Shown in pieces: positions 1 through 12,500 of a stretch of DNA of 64,000 bases; the first letter of the stretch is position 1; every line of letters begins with the position of its first letter. The notes under the pieces are model-generated. The model worked only from the letters and a program-made list of their open reading frames with translations, searched no databases and was not told the origin of the DNA. The DNA comes from Epiperipatus broadwayi. Its lineage: Eukaryota > Onychophora > Udeonychophora > Euonychophora > Peripatidae. Position numbers and translations under genes: made by a program. The DNA is taken from contig JAQFVV010000207.1 of the NCBI GenBank assembly GCA_028023455.1, positions 1,257,243 through 1,321,242 of the forward strand, given 5' to 3'.

Positions 1-2690
1 ACCACCACCCCCAATGTCGTCGGTTAAACTCAGCTTAACATAAAACTGAATTCAAACCAACTTAACAGCTCAGATAGCAGTAAACATTTAATTACTATCC
101 TTAAAGAACTAACTCAGCAGTTGGTGAGACTAAATTCCTGAAATAACACTCATATCCAGAATTTATATACGCGAATAATCTTATAAATCGAATCACATAT
201 GTATGTTTCGGAGTTGCCAACACGAGACAGCGAGTATAAACATTTAAATAATTATAAAAGGAATGATGAACTAGAGAAACCAAGTAGCATGTTAGAAAAT
301 ATTTAATAATAATAATAATTTATTTTTGGTATATAAAAATATAGATTGCATTGAAATTGACCTACTAGTCTTTAAAAGAATTTAATAAATATAACTTAGA
401 GTAGCGGTCCTATCATATACCAATGGAAATTACATAATATTGGAATTCATAGCCTGTGTACTACGAAAATAAAGGTGGACAAAGGTATTGGTATTTAGAA
501 GCGAAATGATTGTTGATCTTACTATGATTGGAATACTGAGATTTATCTTCACCATTAAGGAAATCTACAAACTGTGAAAAGAAACCGCATATTTTAAAGA
601 CATAACAATCTTTAACATTTGAAACTTATTTGATTGAAACATATTTGAGAAGTTGGTTGATTTTTAATTTTAAATCACTTCAATACTACGAATTACAGCA
701 GGAAGTGGCAGGATTTGCCGGAACAATAAAAATGCAACGTTGCTTGACGAATTACGAGGCAAGAAGTCAAAATTTAAAGATGATCATGGTAGTCATTGAT
801 CGAAGTCTTATAAGTAGCTTGCATTTGGCAAGTCTTATGCCCATGACTAATGAATCGGAAAGTAGGCTTCTTCCTGGAAAAATTTAAATAAGAGAGATGA
901 GTCGCACGACCAGCTAACGAAAGCGGAATATGGCCCTACATCGGCAACGTTTGATGATGATGACTTCGGTAGTCATCGTTGAAAAAATAAAACTCATGTA
1001 GACCTTCTCGTGATGACTCAAATAAATTAATTAAAGTCAAGCGAGAGAAAACTTAAAACTATTTGAAAGTATTGGAAACTATGTTAACTATGCCTTAATA
1101 TGGTACCTTTCCTGAATATTAATATAAAATCACTTTAAGTGGAATTAAAAACCATTTAACCATATATCGAGCCCTTTTGCAATAAAGGCATTAAAGATTA
1201 TATTTTACAAATAAATATTGGTGAACAAAGAAAATCATTTGACATTATGTGAATATATGAAACCTCATAACTTAGATGAGGAGCTGGGACATAGGTGAAA
1301 AATTGAGCTAATAATTATGATTATTAGCTAAACGTATAAATAGTAAACATGTAATATTTTCTTTACGGCTCAGATGAATTAATAGAACTTATCAATTTAA
1401 ACCTTAGTTCTAATGGACGAGATTACTATTTGGGAGAGTGTATATATTATTTACGTTGAATCCAAATCGGAATCAAGGAGCTCATTGGTGAAAAGATTAT
1501 TGGCATATAATTTTTCAACTAGAGCATTAAAAAAGCACACTAACATATATATGTTAAGCGGACTGCCAGGTAAGAAAGAAAAGTTTAAAGAATTCGAGAT
1601 TTAAAAAATTACAGTTATAAATATTTACATTAGCATTTTCGAAATAAAAAGGATCGATACAATAAGATGCTACACATTAAAGACAAAAACTTAATAAGGA
1701 GGAGTATAAAATAAAGTTCGAGCTGTGCCAGAAATGCGTTTCATTATAAAGCTTCATATTACACTAAATGGTGCAGATAGTAGTCCACCTTTCCAGGTTA
1801 GTGGTGGCGTAGGCTTCATTTGGTGCTACATTAGATTGGAATAGCATTTTAGTGGCTTTTCATTATTGTTAGCAGAATTGATCGAATCTGGAAACTGGTT
1901 CAGCAACGTCAGTGATGATTTTCTCAGGGACTTTACAGGAACCGTAACAGATTCTAGTGTTCTGTTTCTCATCTGTGATGAAATACAATTATATACTCAC
2001 TTTAAGATTCACTGCACTACTACTACAGCCAAACTTAATGCCTTTGTACTTTTCAGGGCTGCATATCTACCTTATCCTGATGTCCTTTAAGGCTAGCGCT
2101 CATTTTATTATCAATCTGGTTTTCTTATAGTGGTGTTTCCAAAGCATTCCTTGATGGGACTTTCAAGCTTTGCAAATTCCTTTTCTATTAGACTAATTTC
2201 TTTGAATTCCTTTCCCAATTAGAAAATAAATTCTTAAAGTCTGAAACGATTTTTAATTAGAAATTGAATTCTTATCTTTTTTAATTAATAAAAACTTGCT
2301 GTGTGTTTTTTAAGAATTTGAAAGCCCATGGAAGGAATGTAGCTCTGTCATCGCAAACTTTAACAAATTATTTAAAAGTACAAAAAAAAAAACAAGTATT
2401 CCCGTCGACAGTGAAACTTTGAAAAATCATACATATTTAAATATTTACAAATACTTATACTTTCAATCCATGCCAATTGTAATACATATATAAATTCGTG
2501 AGATATTTTATCATGATTTTATTAAGAGAATTACTCAATTTTAAACTGAAACTAATTGATTTTAATACACATTTGATGAGGTAAATTATTCGCATTTCTT
2601 GGAAATTAGCGTGGATTGAACGTATTATAAAACCCATAGTACGTAGGAAATTTTAAGAAGTTAGTAGTTAGATGACTTCTTTGAAACTAG
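1..2690. repeat. Diverged direct repeat of about 2.6 kb, copy 1
   Basis: This block matches 5220-7805 in the same orientation and order along its whole length. Shared landmarks include the run ACCACCACCC at the start, CAGCAGTTGGTGAGACT near 115, GGCTTGCATTTGGCAAGTC-like sequence near 825, GTTTGATGATGATGACTT near 950, and AATAAGGAGGAGTA near 1695. The copies differ by many substitutions and, strikingly, by very many indels of one to a few bases. No open frame is shared between the copies, so I see no coding content; short frames inside it look accidental. The left end lies at or beyond base 1, so the full unit cannot be delimited. It could be a long terminal repeat, a segmental duplication or part of a long tandem array. 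Confidence 0.8.
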
Positions 2691-5097
2691 GAATGGGACT
2701 CAGATCGAGCTAGCCTGGCTGCTTTTCACTTCAAAAAAAAACAATGAAAAAAAAAAATGACTTTACCTATGCAGATGGTTGCATAAGTGTATGGGATCTG
2801 GGAGTAACAGCTTGAGTGTGAATAATATAACCTTACCCAAGCTACAAATTGCCCTTGTCTCACTGCGATCCATTTTTTGAATATTCAACATATAAGGTGG
2901 GTTTATAATAAATCAGTCCAGTTTATCAAGTTTCATTTCCTAGGGTCATGTCAGTTTAGTCTTCATATGCATACTATCTTTAATGTTACAGTTTGTCTTA
3001 TTGTTCCCTGGATCAGGTGGTTTGCATATGGTTTTAACTTTATGCTGGCATTGCATAAATATGGTCACTGGTCTTCCTGGTTGTGATCAAGTTCCCATAG
3101 ACTGTGCTCCGTTATTAATTCTGTGGCCTTTTCTACGAAGGAATGCACAAAAAACAATTCTTACATTGTCTCTATGAGTGATGGGTTTCTCTCACTTGGT
3201 GTTCTTTGAAAGTCTGAATCTGTATCAAGGATCAGGGCATTGGCGTCTGTAACCTCTTCCTACTAGGGTGAGGACTCATCATCTGTCCCCATTTCCAGCT
3301 TTTAATTTCATTTGACTAGTGATCTGAACATCTTTTTCTTTCTCTATATCTATACAGCTTCCTCCATTGGCTCATAATTGGACTCATCCTTACCACTGTC
3401 ACCCCTTCCTTGCTATCTGCAACTTCCTTTGCGGTGTGGCTTCGATCTATCTTTATCGTCCTAGCTTTTGGAGACTGAGAGGGATTATATCTTTCTCTAT
3501 ATCTATATCAGCTTCTTCCCCTTTAAGTAATTGGACTCATCCTCACCACTGTCATGTCTGCTTTGCTTTATCTACCCAACTTCCTTTGGTTGTGGCCTGA
3601 TCATCTTCATCATAAGCCTATTTGTTTGGGGCTTCCCAGGGGATTTATATCTTTGCTGAGCTTGCATTCTCTGGGTTTGAAGGGTTTGCTCAGTACCTCG
3701 TGCTTCAATCCCATCTACTTAGCCTACTGTCCATCATCTGTACCTTAGCCATTCTCTCATTTTCTCTAAGGATCGTTTGGAAAGTGTCTTTTCCCATTTT
3801 TGACAACTCAAGAGAAAATGTAATAACAATCAATAAACATTGCAAATCAAGCTTATAGACTCTCTGCCTGTGCTTAAATAGTATTTTTTCTTTAGTGCAT
3901 TTTAACTAGGTCTCTGACTACCAGGTCCATTGTCCCAATCTTCTGGCTGCTGCATACTTATGTTCCCCAATCTATGAATCTGCCTTTTTGAATTTCGTTT
4001 TCTTGGGTTGGCTCTTTATATTAACTGTTTGAGTGAGACATGTATTACAAAAATAACAAAGATAAGAAACAAAAACATTATTCACTTTCCCTTTGTTCAA
4101 CGGTTCTGTTCTCCCATGTCTGAAAAAACTACCAGTGATATACAAATATTATGTATTAGCAGATACAACAAATCATTCTGTATTGAACACACTTGATTTT
4201 ATTGGCGTTGACCCACTACTGTTTTTGACAATCATTTTTGCTGGCAATTTATTTATATGGGCGCCAGTGAGCAAAATGAGATCAATAGGGCATGTGATAT
4301 AACCCATTGAGCCCCAAACCACATATGATTAACTTAACCTTTAATAAAACAATTGAATTGATGATGAGTAATATTATTTAATAACAGCCAATGCGTTCAT
4401 GACCTGAGTTTAAATATAGGAGTTCACTACTTCATTTTTGCAAGCACGAGGCTTTAACACCAAAAAAAAAATGTCAAGTTAATATTACAAGAGACTTTTA
4501 TTGGAATGTTTACCCTAAATCTTGCTAGCATGAAAAGCGTGCAAGCCATCTACAGCATTTGCCAACTGCATCTGGCTGCTTGGTGTACACAAAGGGCTTC
4601 ACCTGCTTTGAGAGGTTACTAAAAATACAGAGCGAACATTAAATATATGTGCTAGCAAAGCAATACTGTAAAATTAAGACTTTTATGCTATCATATTGGA
4701 TATTTTTAATTATAGCGACTGAGATGAACAAAATCGATTTTGACTTAGAACAAAATATTTCATTTATTTTACCCCTATGCTTTGATCTATGGACTCTTAC
4801 TACTTTGCTGATAATTTCCTTATACGACATTATAACACAAACGTATAATATATATACTGATATAGTTCACGTATAATTAATATATATACATATGAATAAT
4901 TATTTTAATAACTTCGAATCTTTTACTGAGCAGACATTTTAAAAAAATAATCTTGAAAACATTTTCTTAAAAGAAAGAAATTAGAAATGATATTTTAATT
5001 TATTAAATCTGTTCCAAAAGTGTCATATATATAACCTTTTTTTTTTAAAAAAAGAAAAATATCACTCTACTGAAACGAATTACTTTATTGGGATTTC
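2691..5097. other. Unassigned spacer between the two long direct repeats
   Basis: About 2.4 kb with somewhat higher G+C than its surroundings between 2880 and 4000. I found no reading frame with recognisable domains on either strand; the several frames of 60-78 codons overlap one another and share no family signature. A short tandem duplication lies at 3335-3600. If the flanking repeats were LTRs this would be the internal region, but it holds no gag or pol motif, so that reading is not supported. Confidence 0.6.
3335..3600. repeat. Tandem duplication, period about 155-160 bp
   Basis: The phrase TTTCTCTATATCTATA recurs near 3342 and 3492, and AATTGGACTCATCCT recurs near 3375 and 3533, followed each time by ACCACTGTCA. 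The two units are diverged. The open frame across it is a by-product of the repetition and has no recognised domain. Confidence 0.65.
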
Positions 5098-5228
5098 AGA
5101 TGGCTGAGTGACTAAAATCACAAGTCCTGATTAATCTCCAGGGCATATGTGCTGGGTTTACTAAATTCGAGTCGTACAACGGTTGGGCAGCAAAGAACAC
5201 TAACCATGCAGTTAGACTAACCACCACC
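5098..5228 (-). repeat. tRNA-like, SINE-like sequence abutting repeat copy 2
   Basis: Read on the minus strand from about 5228 downward, the sequence has a box-A-like stretch (GTGGTTAGTCTAACTGCA, then GGTTAGTG) and, about 50 bases on, a box-B-like GACTCGAATTTAG. This order and spacing are those of a tRNA-derived SINE head. It does not fold into a full tRNA and has clear mismatches to the boxes, so it is a relic and not a tRNA gene. Its 5' end overlaps the ACCACCACCC start of the long direct repeat, so it may be part of that unit. Confidence 0.35.
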
Positions 5229-7805
5229 CCACCAGGTCAGATCGGAGTTCAAAGCTCAGCTTAACCAAAGCTGAATTCTAGACTTAAGGCTCTAAACAGC
5301 TCAGATATCAGAAATCGAATGACACAGTGCTATCTCCAAGAACTAGCTCAGCAGTTGGTGAGACTGAAGATTCTGAGTACTGCATCATATCTAAGAATTT
5401 ATATACTTTGGATAATCTTACAAGTGAATCCACTTCATATGGATTTTAACTTTACCTAACCTGAACAGTGGTATTAACATTTAAACTAATTATCTAAAAG
5501 GAATGATGAATTAGGAAAACAAGTATGTAGAAAATATTAAATACTAATAATAATTTGTTTTGTTCAATAAAATATAAATAGCATTAGTTACCTCTAGTCT
5601 TTAAAAGCATTTATAAATATAATCAGAGTAGCGGTCCTTATCATATGCCAATGGAAATTACGCAATATTGGAATTCTATGTCTATGCCCCCAACAAGAAA
5701 AATATAAAAATTGGATAAAAATTATTTATTTAGAACAGGTAATTATTCCTAATTTATTACGATTGGAATATGGGGTTATCTTCACATTCGGAAATCATTC
5801 ATGAAAGAGCAAAACGATATTTTAAGGCATAACTTTAATCTTTATTTGAAAACTTATTTAATTAAACATATTTGAGGTGGTTGACTTTAATTTAAATCAC
5901 TTCATCACGAATTACAGTACGGACGGGTTTTACCGGGACAAAAATGCTGTGATTAGCAGCCGTTAAGGCGAAGTCAGAAGTGCAAAGATGATCGCTAGTC
6001 GATGATCGAAGTCTTATGACGGCTTGCATTTGGCAAGTCTGCTTTATGGCTAATGAATCGGAAAGGAAGTACTTTCTTCTGGAAAAATTTAAATAAGAGA
6101 AGTCACCGACCAGCTAACGGAGGAAGATGGCCCTACGTCAGCAACGTTTGATGATGATGACTTAGTAGTCATCGTTGAAAATAAAACCCATGTAGAATGC
6201 TCTACGTGATGACTTGACCAATTAATTAAAGTCAGCGAGCTTTAAGAAAATAGTTGAAAGTATTGAAACTATGTAACTGTACACCAATATGTGCTCTGAA
6301 TAATACCTGAAATCACTAAAAAAGTGGAATTAAAATACATTTAACCCTTTATCGACCCTTTTTGCAATAAGACATTAAAGATTATATTTGCATAAATAAA
6401 TATTAGTGGAACAAGAAAATCATTTAACATTATGTGAAATATATATAAATACTTATAACTTAGATAGGAGCTGAGGACATAGGTGAAAAATTGAGCTAAT
6501 AATTTATTATTAGTAAATGTAAAAATAGTAAACCTGTAATATTTTCTTTCGACTCGATGATTAATAAGAACTTATCAATTTAGTTCTAATGGGCCGAGAA
6601 TTACTATTTAGAAAGTAATATTATATTATTTGCGTGAGGCAAATGGAATCAAGGAGCTCATGGGTGAAAGATTATTGGCATATAATTTTTAAATACGACA
6701 TTAAAAAAAAACACACTAACATATATATTAAACGAACGTAGGTAAGAAAGAAAAAGTTTAAAGACTAGAGATTTAAGGGTCATTATATGTTTGCAAGTAG
6801 CATTTTAGAAATAAAAAGTGTTACAAAGATTTTACATTAAAAAGCTAAAAGAGCTCTTAATAAGGAGGAGTAAAATAAAGTTCGAACTGACGAAAGTTTA
6901 ACGTTCATTATAGAAACATATATTACCCCTTCCGTGCTGGTCCTTAAGTTCACACCTCCAGGTTGTTAAAACGTAGGCACCATTTGATTGATTGACTGGA
7001 ATGGCGTTTCTGGTGGCACTGTGATGTGGCAGAATGATCGATCCGGAAAGGTTCAGCAGCTCCAGTGATGATTTCTCGGGACTTTAGGAACAGCCAGCCA
7101 GATTCCTGATGTTTTAGCCGACTATCATGATGAAGTACAATTATTATACGCACAGAGTTCACTGCACTACTCTACAACAAAGCTTGATCTTTTTTCTGAC
7201 TTTTCAGACTATCTCCATAAGCATTGAATGCCTTGAAGCTAGCGCTCATTTATTATCAATTGATTTGTTTTCCAATACATTCCTTGATTAGGCTTTCAAA
7301 CTAATTATTGAATTCTTCTAATTAGACTAATTTTGAATTCCTTTCATTAGAAAATGAATTCTTAAAATCTGAAATGATTTTATTAAAATTGAATTCTTAT
7401 CTTTTTTTAATTAATAAAACTTTACTGTTGTTTTGAGAATTTGAAAGCCATGGAAGAATGTAGCTTTTAATCGCAAACTTTAACAAATTATTTAAAAATT
7501 ACAAAAAAAAAAACAAGTATTCCAGCCTTATTGAAACTTTTCGAAAATTATATATATTTAAATATTTACAAATATATACGCACAAATCACGCAATTGTAA
7601 TATATATAAATTCATGAGATATTTATCATGATTTATTAAGAGAATTGCTCAATTTTAAACTGAAACTAATTGATTTTAATACACATTTGAAATAAATTAT
7701 TCATTATGGAAATTAGTAGTGATTGAACGTATAAAAACTTATTACATTGGAAATTTAAGGATTATTATTAAGGTAACTAACACTTTGAAACTAGGGATGA
7801 AACTC
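5220..7805. repeat. Diverged direct repeat of about 2.6 kb, copy 2
   Basis: Second copy of the block at 1-2690, co-linear and in direct orientation, ending at GGGATGAAACTCAGATCCGA near 7795, which matches GGAATGGGACTCAGATCGAG near 2690. It is about 100 bases shorter than copy 1, with the loss spread over many small gaps. Small deletions dominate here, whereas copy 1 keeps the longer versions of many words. No coding capacity is conserved between the two. Confidence 0.8.
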
Positions 7806-9332
7806 AGATCCGACTGATATATATTCACAAAGATATGCTGAATGTCAGCAATGCAGTATGGAAAAATGCCACTAATGACATTGAATATGATTTATTGCTT
7901 TAAAATAAATGATCCTTGTTTGAATGCCATAATTTACATAAATAATATGCTATGCCACTAGAAGATATATATAAAGAGAGATTTAGATTTCATTTAATAA
8001 AATATACATTAAGATTATGATTCAATCACACCTTCATGGATTTTATAATAATTAGAATATTTAAGTATATATTTTAGAGTATAGAAAAATAAAAAAAAAT
8101 AGCAGCTATAGAAAACAACTAATAAGTCGCCATTTCAGAAACTAATAATAACATTTATAAAATAAACAAGGTTTCAGAGCATTAACTAGGCTATGTTCTG
8201 GATTCATCCTGGGTAGAATCCAGAGCTACACAAATAATAAATTGTTATACTAAAAATGAACCTAAATTATTGATCCGTAAAAACAATCTGGCAAATGTAT
8301 TAATTTATCACATTATACTTTATGGGGATGTTAATAAGCTTACTTCATACAGGTTTAGTTAAAAAACAAAATATATTTTTAAAAATTAAGCTTGCCAGTT
8401 TGCTTGAGATTGGCATATTAATAATAAAATCATACATATAAAATCAAGTAATAAATACATATAAGTAATTGACCACACCAAAGTTAAAGTTAGAGCATAT
8501 GAGAGAGAATAAGATACATAAAATTATTTGAGAGCAATTTATATTTACATTTTAGTAAGACACAAAGTTAATACATAATACATTAGGGGAAATCTTAATA
8601 GAGTTTGAGACTAGTTAGGCAGGCTAGATTTAGTTTCAATTGTGGTGGTTTGAAATAATTTACCTTGCATCATTTTAAAAGTCAATTTTGCAAAGTACAG
8701 TATTTAATATATTCAGGTGAATTCTTCATGATGACAGCCAGCTTCTGATCGGCATTCCAATGTTTTCAAGTTGGGCTTTTACTTCATTCTAAAGGAAGGA
8801 TGGTAGGACAGCAGAAGATAACCCCCCTCCGAAGGATCAGAAAAATCATGGGCTTTCTACACAATCATCATTTTTATATTACAAAGCAGCATGGGTTATA
8901 AGAGCACAGTTTTCTCAATAGTAGATAATCTGTTGGTGATTAAAATTAGCCCATTTTATATACTGCTCAGATATTTCTGGAATGCTTTCAATTTATTTTT
9001 ATCTCGACTCTAATCTTTAATTTAAATTCTTAAGTTTTCTTTGTTCATTGTTTGAAGATGCAATTGTTTGATAACATTCCAAAATATATTCAAATATATT
9101 TTCAGATTGGAAATAGATTTGACAGAAATGTTGATACAAAAGTAAAGTCTATTAATCTCCATTTTATTTTAAGTAAAAACTTAATTAAAATTTCCTTCCC
9201 AAGATTAAAACAGTAATATATTTCCAACCCTTTAATTATTTTTGGACAATTAATAATTGCATCTTCCATCTTGGATTTTGATAAAATATACAATTTAATA
9301 GGAAAAACAATTTAAAAAGAAAAAGAGTTGTT
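7806..9332. other. AT-rich stretch with no supported feature
   Basis: I see no recognisable coding domain, tRNA or tandem repeat here. A short imperfect hairpin (CTGGATTCATCCTGGGTAGAATCCAG-like) near 8200 is too small to interpret. Somewhat higher G+C near 8740-8860 has no open frame. Confidence 0.5.
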
Positions 9333-9534
9333 TAGTATTTTCCAACTAATGACATATTACCCTGAAACCATATCAGTCTGATTTTCTGATCTTTAAGATA
9401 ACATCTCCAAGTAATTTGCAGAGAAATGCAATCACTAAACTTTGTCTGCAGATCATGTGGAACTGGCACATTAAAGATCGCAAAATTAGACTGATAAGCC
9501 TTCAGGGTAATACATCATTGGTTGGAAAATACTA
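9333..9534. mobile_element. MITE-like non-autonomous DNA transposon, 202 bp
   Basis: Two inverted arms of about 63 bp bound this unit: 9333-9395 and 9472-9534. Both outer ends read TAGTATTTTCCAAC from outside inward, and the arms match through ATTACCCTGAA, ATCAGTCT and GATCTTTA with only a few mismatches. The 76-bp centre is unique and non-coding. Long terminal inverted repeats with a short non-coding centre are typical of miniature inverted-repeat transposable elements. The outer bases TTTAG/CTAAA extend the pairing slightly. I cannot define the target-site duplication with certainty, so the superfamily is left open. Confidence 0.65.
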
Positions 9535-12500
9535 AAGATGATTGGTTAAAGATGACCAAGCACCACCAGTTTGTTGATCCTGAAAAAAATAAAAAAATAA
9601 AAATGTACATGCATGAAAATAGTATATACGACTTAATAGTACTGTGCCAGGCATTATCAAATGGCCTTGCACAAAATCTGCTGTAAAGAATATTACAGCA
9701 GATACATATATAGATTTGTACATATTAGGCACAACAAATATATAAATGTGCTATATTAATAAGGGAAGTTGGTCTGAGCATTAAAATATCTACACACACC
9801 AATTTAAAGTAATATGAAATTGACATACAAAATATTGCATAATAAACTCATGTGTTTTTTTTGTTTTCCTTTTTGTATATTTTTTATATGTCATTGTATG
9901 TATTTTTTTTTTCCAACATACTTGTATATTTTTTTTAATTACTTTTCTAAAGATTGTAATTTTATTCCATAAGCAAATAATGTTAATTGCTTTTGCAAAA
10001 ATCTGATCAAAAGCAAAATGTTTGATAAGGCTATAATTAAACTGTTATCTTTTTAAAAATTCTTTTGAATTGATTTTGTAAGCAAGTGGTCTAGGTTATT
10101 CAAGATGGAAGTCATTATATTAAATCCTAAAATGTAAAATTTAATCGGAAAAATTGTAAGAAATGTTATAATCTAAATGGTAAGCAAAATTGAAAGGATT
10201 GGCTGATTCATACTTCTCAGAGGGCTATCTGAATTGTTCTCTTGAGTGGGATGGTTTTAGTTAGTGCTGTGGGATTCATTCTTTCTTTGGCTGTTGTTTG
10301 GGGCAAGTCATTCACTTGTTTGGCTCCAGAATTCTCCAAGCAACCAGCTACTTAGATATTAATTTATGAACAGGACTACTGCTGACATTTTCTAAGAAAT
10401 CCATTTTACAGTTCTTTTAAGAACTAATGATTTCTTAAAGATTTAATGAACCAGTCAGATAGCAAATGAACATTTAATAAAAAAATTATTACCATATACA
10501 AACAGAGGAAAATATGGGGCAATCTACCAGAGAGTCCAGTGAAATGACCATGGAATAAACAACCAGCTGGTGCACCACCCTTTCTCTGTCCCAAGCCACC
10601 AAGATGTGACCACACCAGTTCCAGCCACCCACAATGATGACAAACGCCGCCTTGCTAAATAAATGAAATTCTCAGTACACAGCCAGTTGACTTGAAGCTG
10701 ACTCAGAGCCCAAAGGAGGAGAATGAAGATGCAGACATAAGTTTATTTTAAGATATTTTAGTCATATTGAAATAATTAACTTTGATATTTCCGATTAAAT
10801 ATATTATTATTTTTTTTGTTATTATTATTAATCATTTAAAAAAAAGAGTCTCTCGCATATGTATATTGAATTTACGGTTATTACGGGCAAATATGATAAA
10901 GCTTTTACTTAAATCTTTTGAGTCAATTTTTCTATTTTAAATTCTAGTATTTTCAACAAAGATTGCAATGAGATTCTTTTTTTTTTGTTGCTATTCGTTT
11001 TGCTCTTGTTGTTATTCCTGAAATTCATCATATATAAATATACATGTGTATATATGCGTACATACGCTTATAATATGCGGTAAATATGATATCTCATGTT
11101 GAATATCTAAAAAAAAATGTATTTAACCGTATATCCTTTTTAAGTTATTTTTTTGTCACTGCTGCACCTCATGATGGTGTAAGAAGGGATTGATCTATTA
11201 TAGATTCTCTGTAAGCAAGTCCTCTAATAACTTTATATTTAAAATAGTAATAAGTGTATAATTGTGTCGCATGTATATACATGTATAGAAATTTATCTAT
11301 ATAAAAAAAAAGATTTTAAAGTCATCAGTAAATGCATATGCCCGTATGACCGAAAATCTCATATCTGTATATCAAATCACACAAAGAAAAATTTATTTCT
11401 ACTGGGTTAAAGGGGCTCAGACCACTTCCATTCTAATGAAATATCTTATTGTAAATAGCTTTAGGGGTTTATCTATTTTCATAATAATTTAAATTGTATT
11501 TATATATTTATCTATCTAAAAGCATCAAATATATATATGGGTTTGTAATCATTAATTATTTAGTATTCTTTTTATTATATCATCATTATTATGAAACGGT
11601 GGTGGGTATTTGGGATTAAATAAATATTTAATCATGATATTAAACTTGTTTCAGTTTCATATTAATATTTATATTGATAAAAATGTATTCTTTCCTTATC
11701 AACCATGTACCTGTAATAATCATTTAACTTACCCATTTGAAGACCCTAGATGTAGAGTGTCTGAGCTAGCCACAAAGGGATATCGCTCTACCGGGTGTTG
11801 AATCTTAATCTCATGCTTCGCTGGACATATGGTATTGCACATCTTTCTGGGATGGGGAAAATTCATTTTTATTCTTTTTTAGAAGTGACGCGCAAAAGTC
11901 TATTTTGCAAATAGATTTTTCAAAGGTGTGTACTTGCCATTGTTCTAAATATTTGGGCATTTGAATAAGATATCAACTAAAGGGTGTTTTTAACTGGAAG
12001 AGTCCTGTCAATCCACTCTTTCTATCAGTTTAGCTGGAAGTACCAATATACATGAGTACAGACAATCGGCTAAATTGGTATCCATTTCTTTTCCTGTTAA
12101 ATCTTGTTCACTTCATGCTCAGTGCAAGATTAGGATTAGGAAATCCGCAGGGGAGTTTTGGTCTGGTACAGTACATAATCTACGTCAAAATAATTTAGAA
12201 ATTGAAAGTAATTAAGTGTAAATTTGTTTCTATGTGCTGAATTTTATGTTTACAATGTGTCTCATTTTTTGACTGAAAATTAGAAAAGTCAGTGCGTAGC
12301 ATTGGAATGGGCAGGGGTGAGCAATACATGCTCAATTATAAAATTCAGTGTGTAGAAATAATGTTGACCGAAATTTTACAATAAAAAAAAAAGAAAATGG
12401 AAAAAAAAATGTACATACATTTCAAATAAATAGACAAATAAAAAACACTTTTTCTGATTTAACCAAAAGACTGTTTTTTACGAGGCTCCTCGTCGACATC

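Noticed and set aside
2877-3858. Overlapping plus-strand frames of 62-78 codons suggesting a small membrane or secreted protein
   Set aside because: Frames overlap in all phases, arise partly from a tandem duplication and show no domain; a minus-strand reading gave acidic stretches but also several stops.
1-7805. An LTR retrotransposon with 2.6-kb LTRs and a 2.4-kb internal region
   Set aside because: The interior has no gag, protease, RT or integrase motif, no primer-binding site or polypurine tract could be recognised, and the repeats are too diverged to be one insertion's LTRs of recent age.
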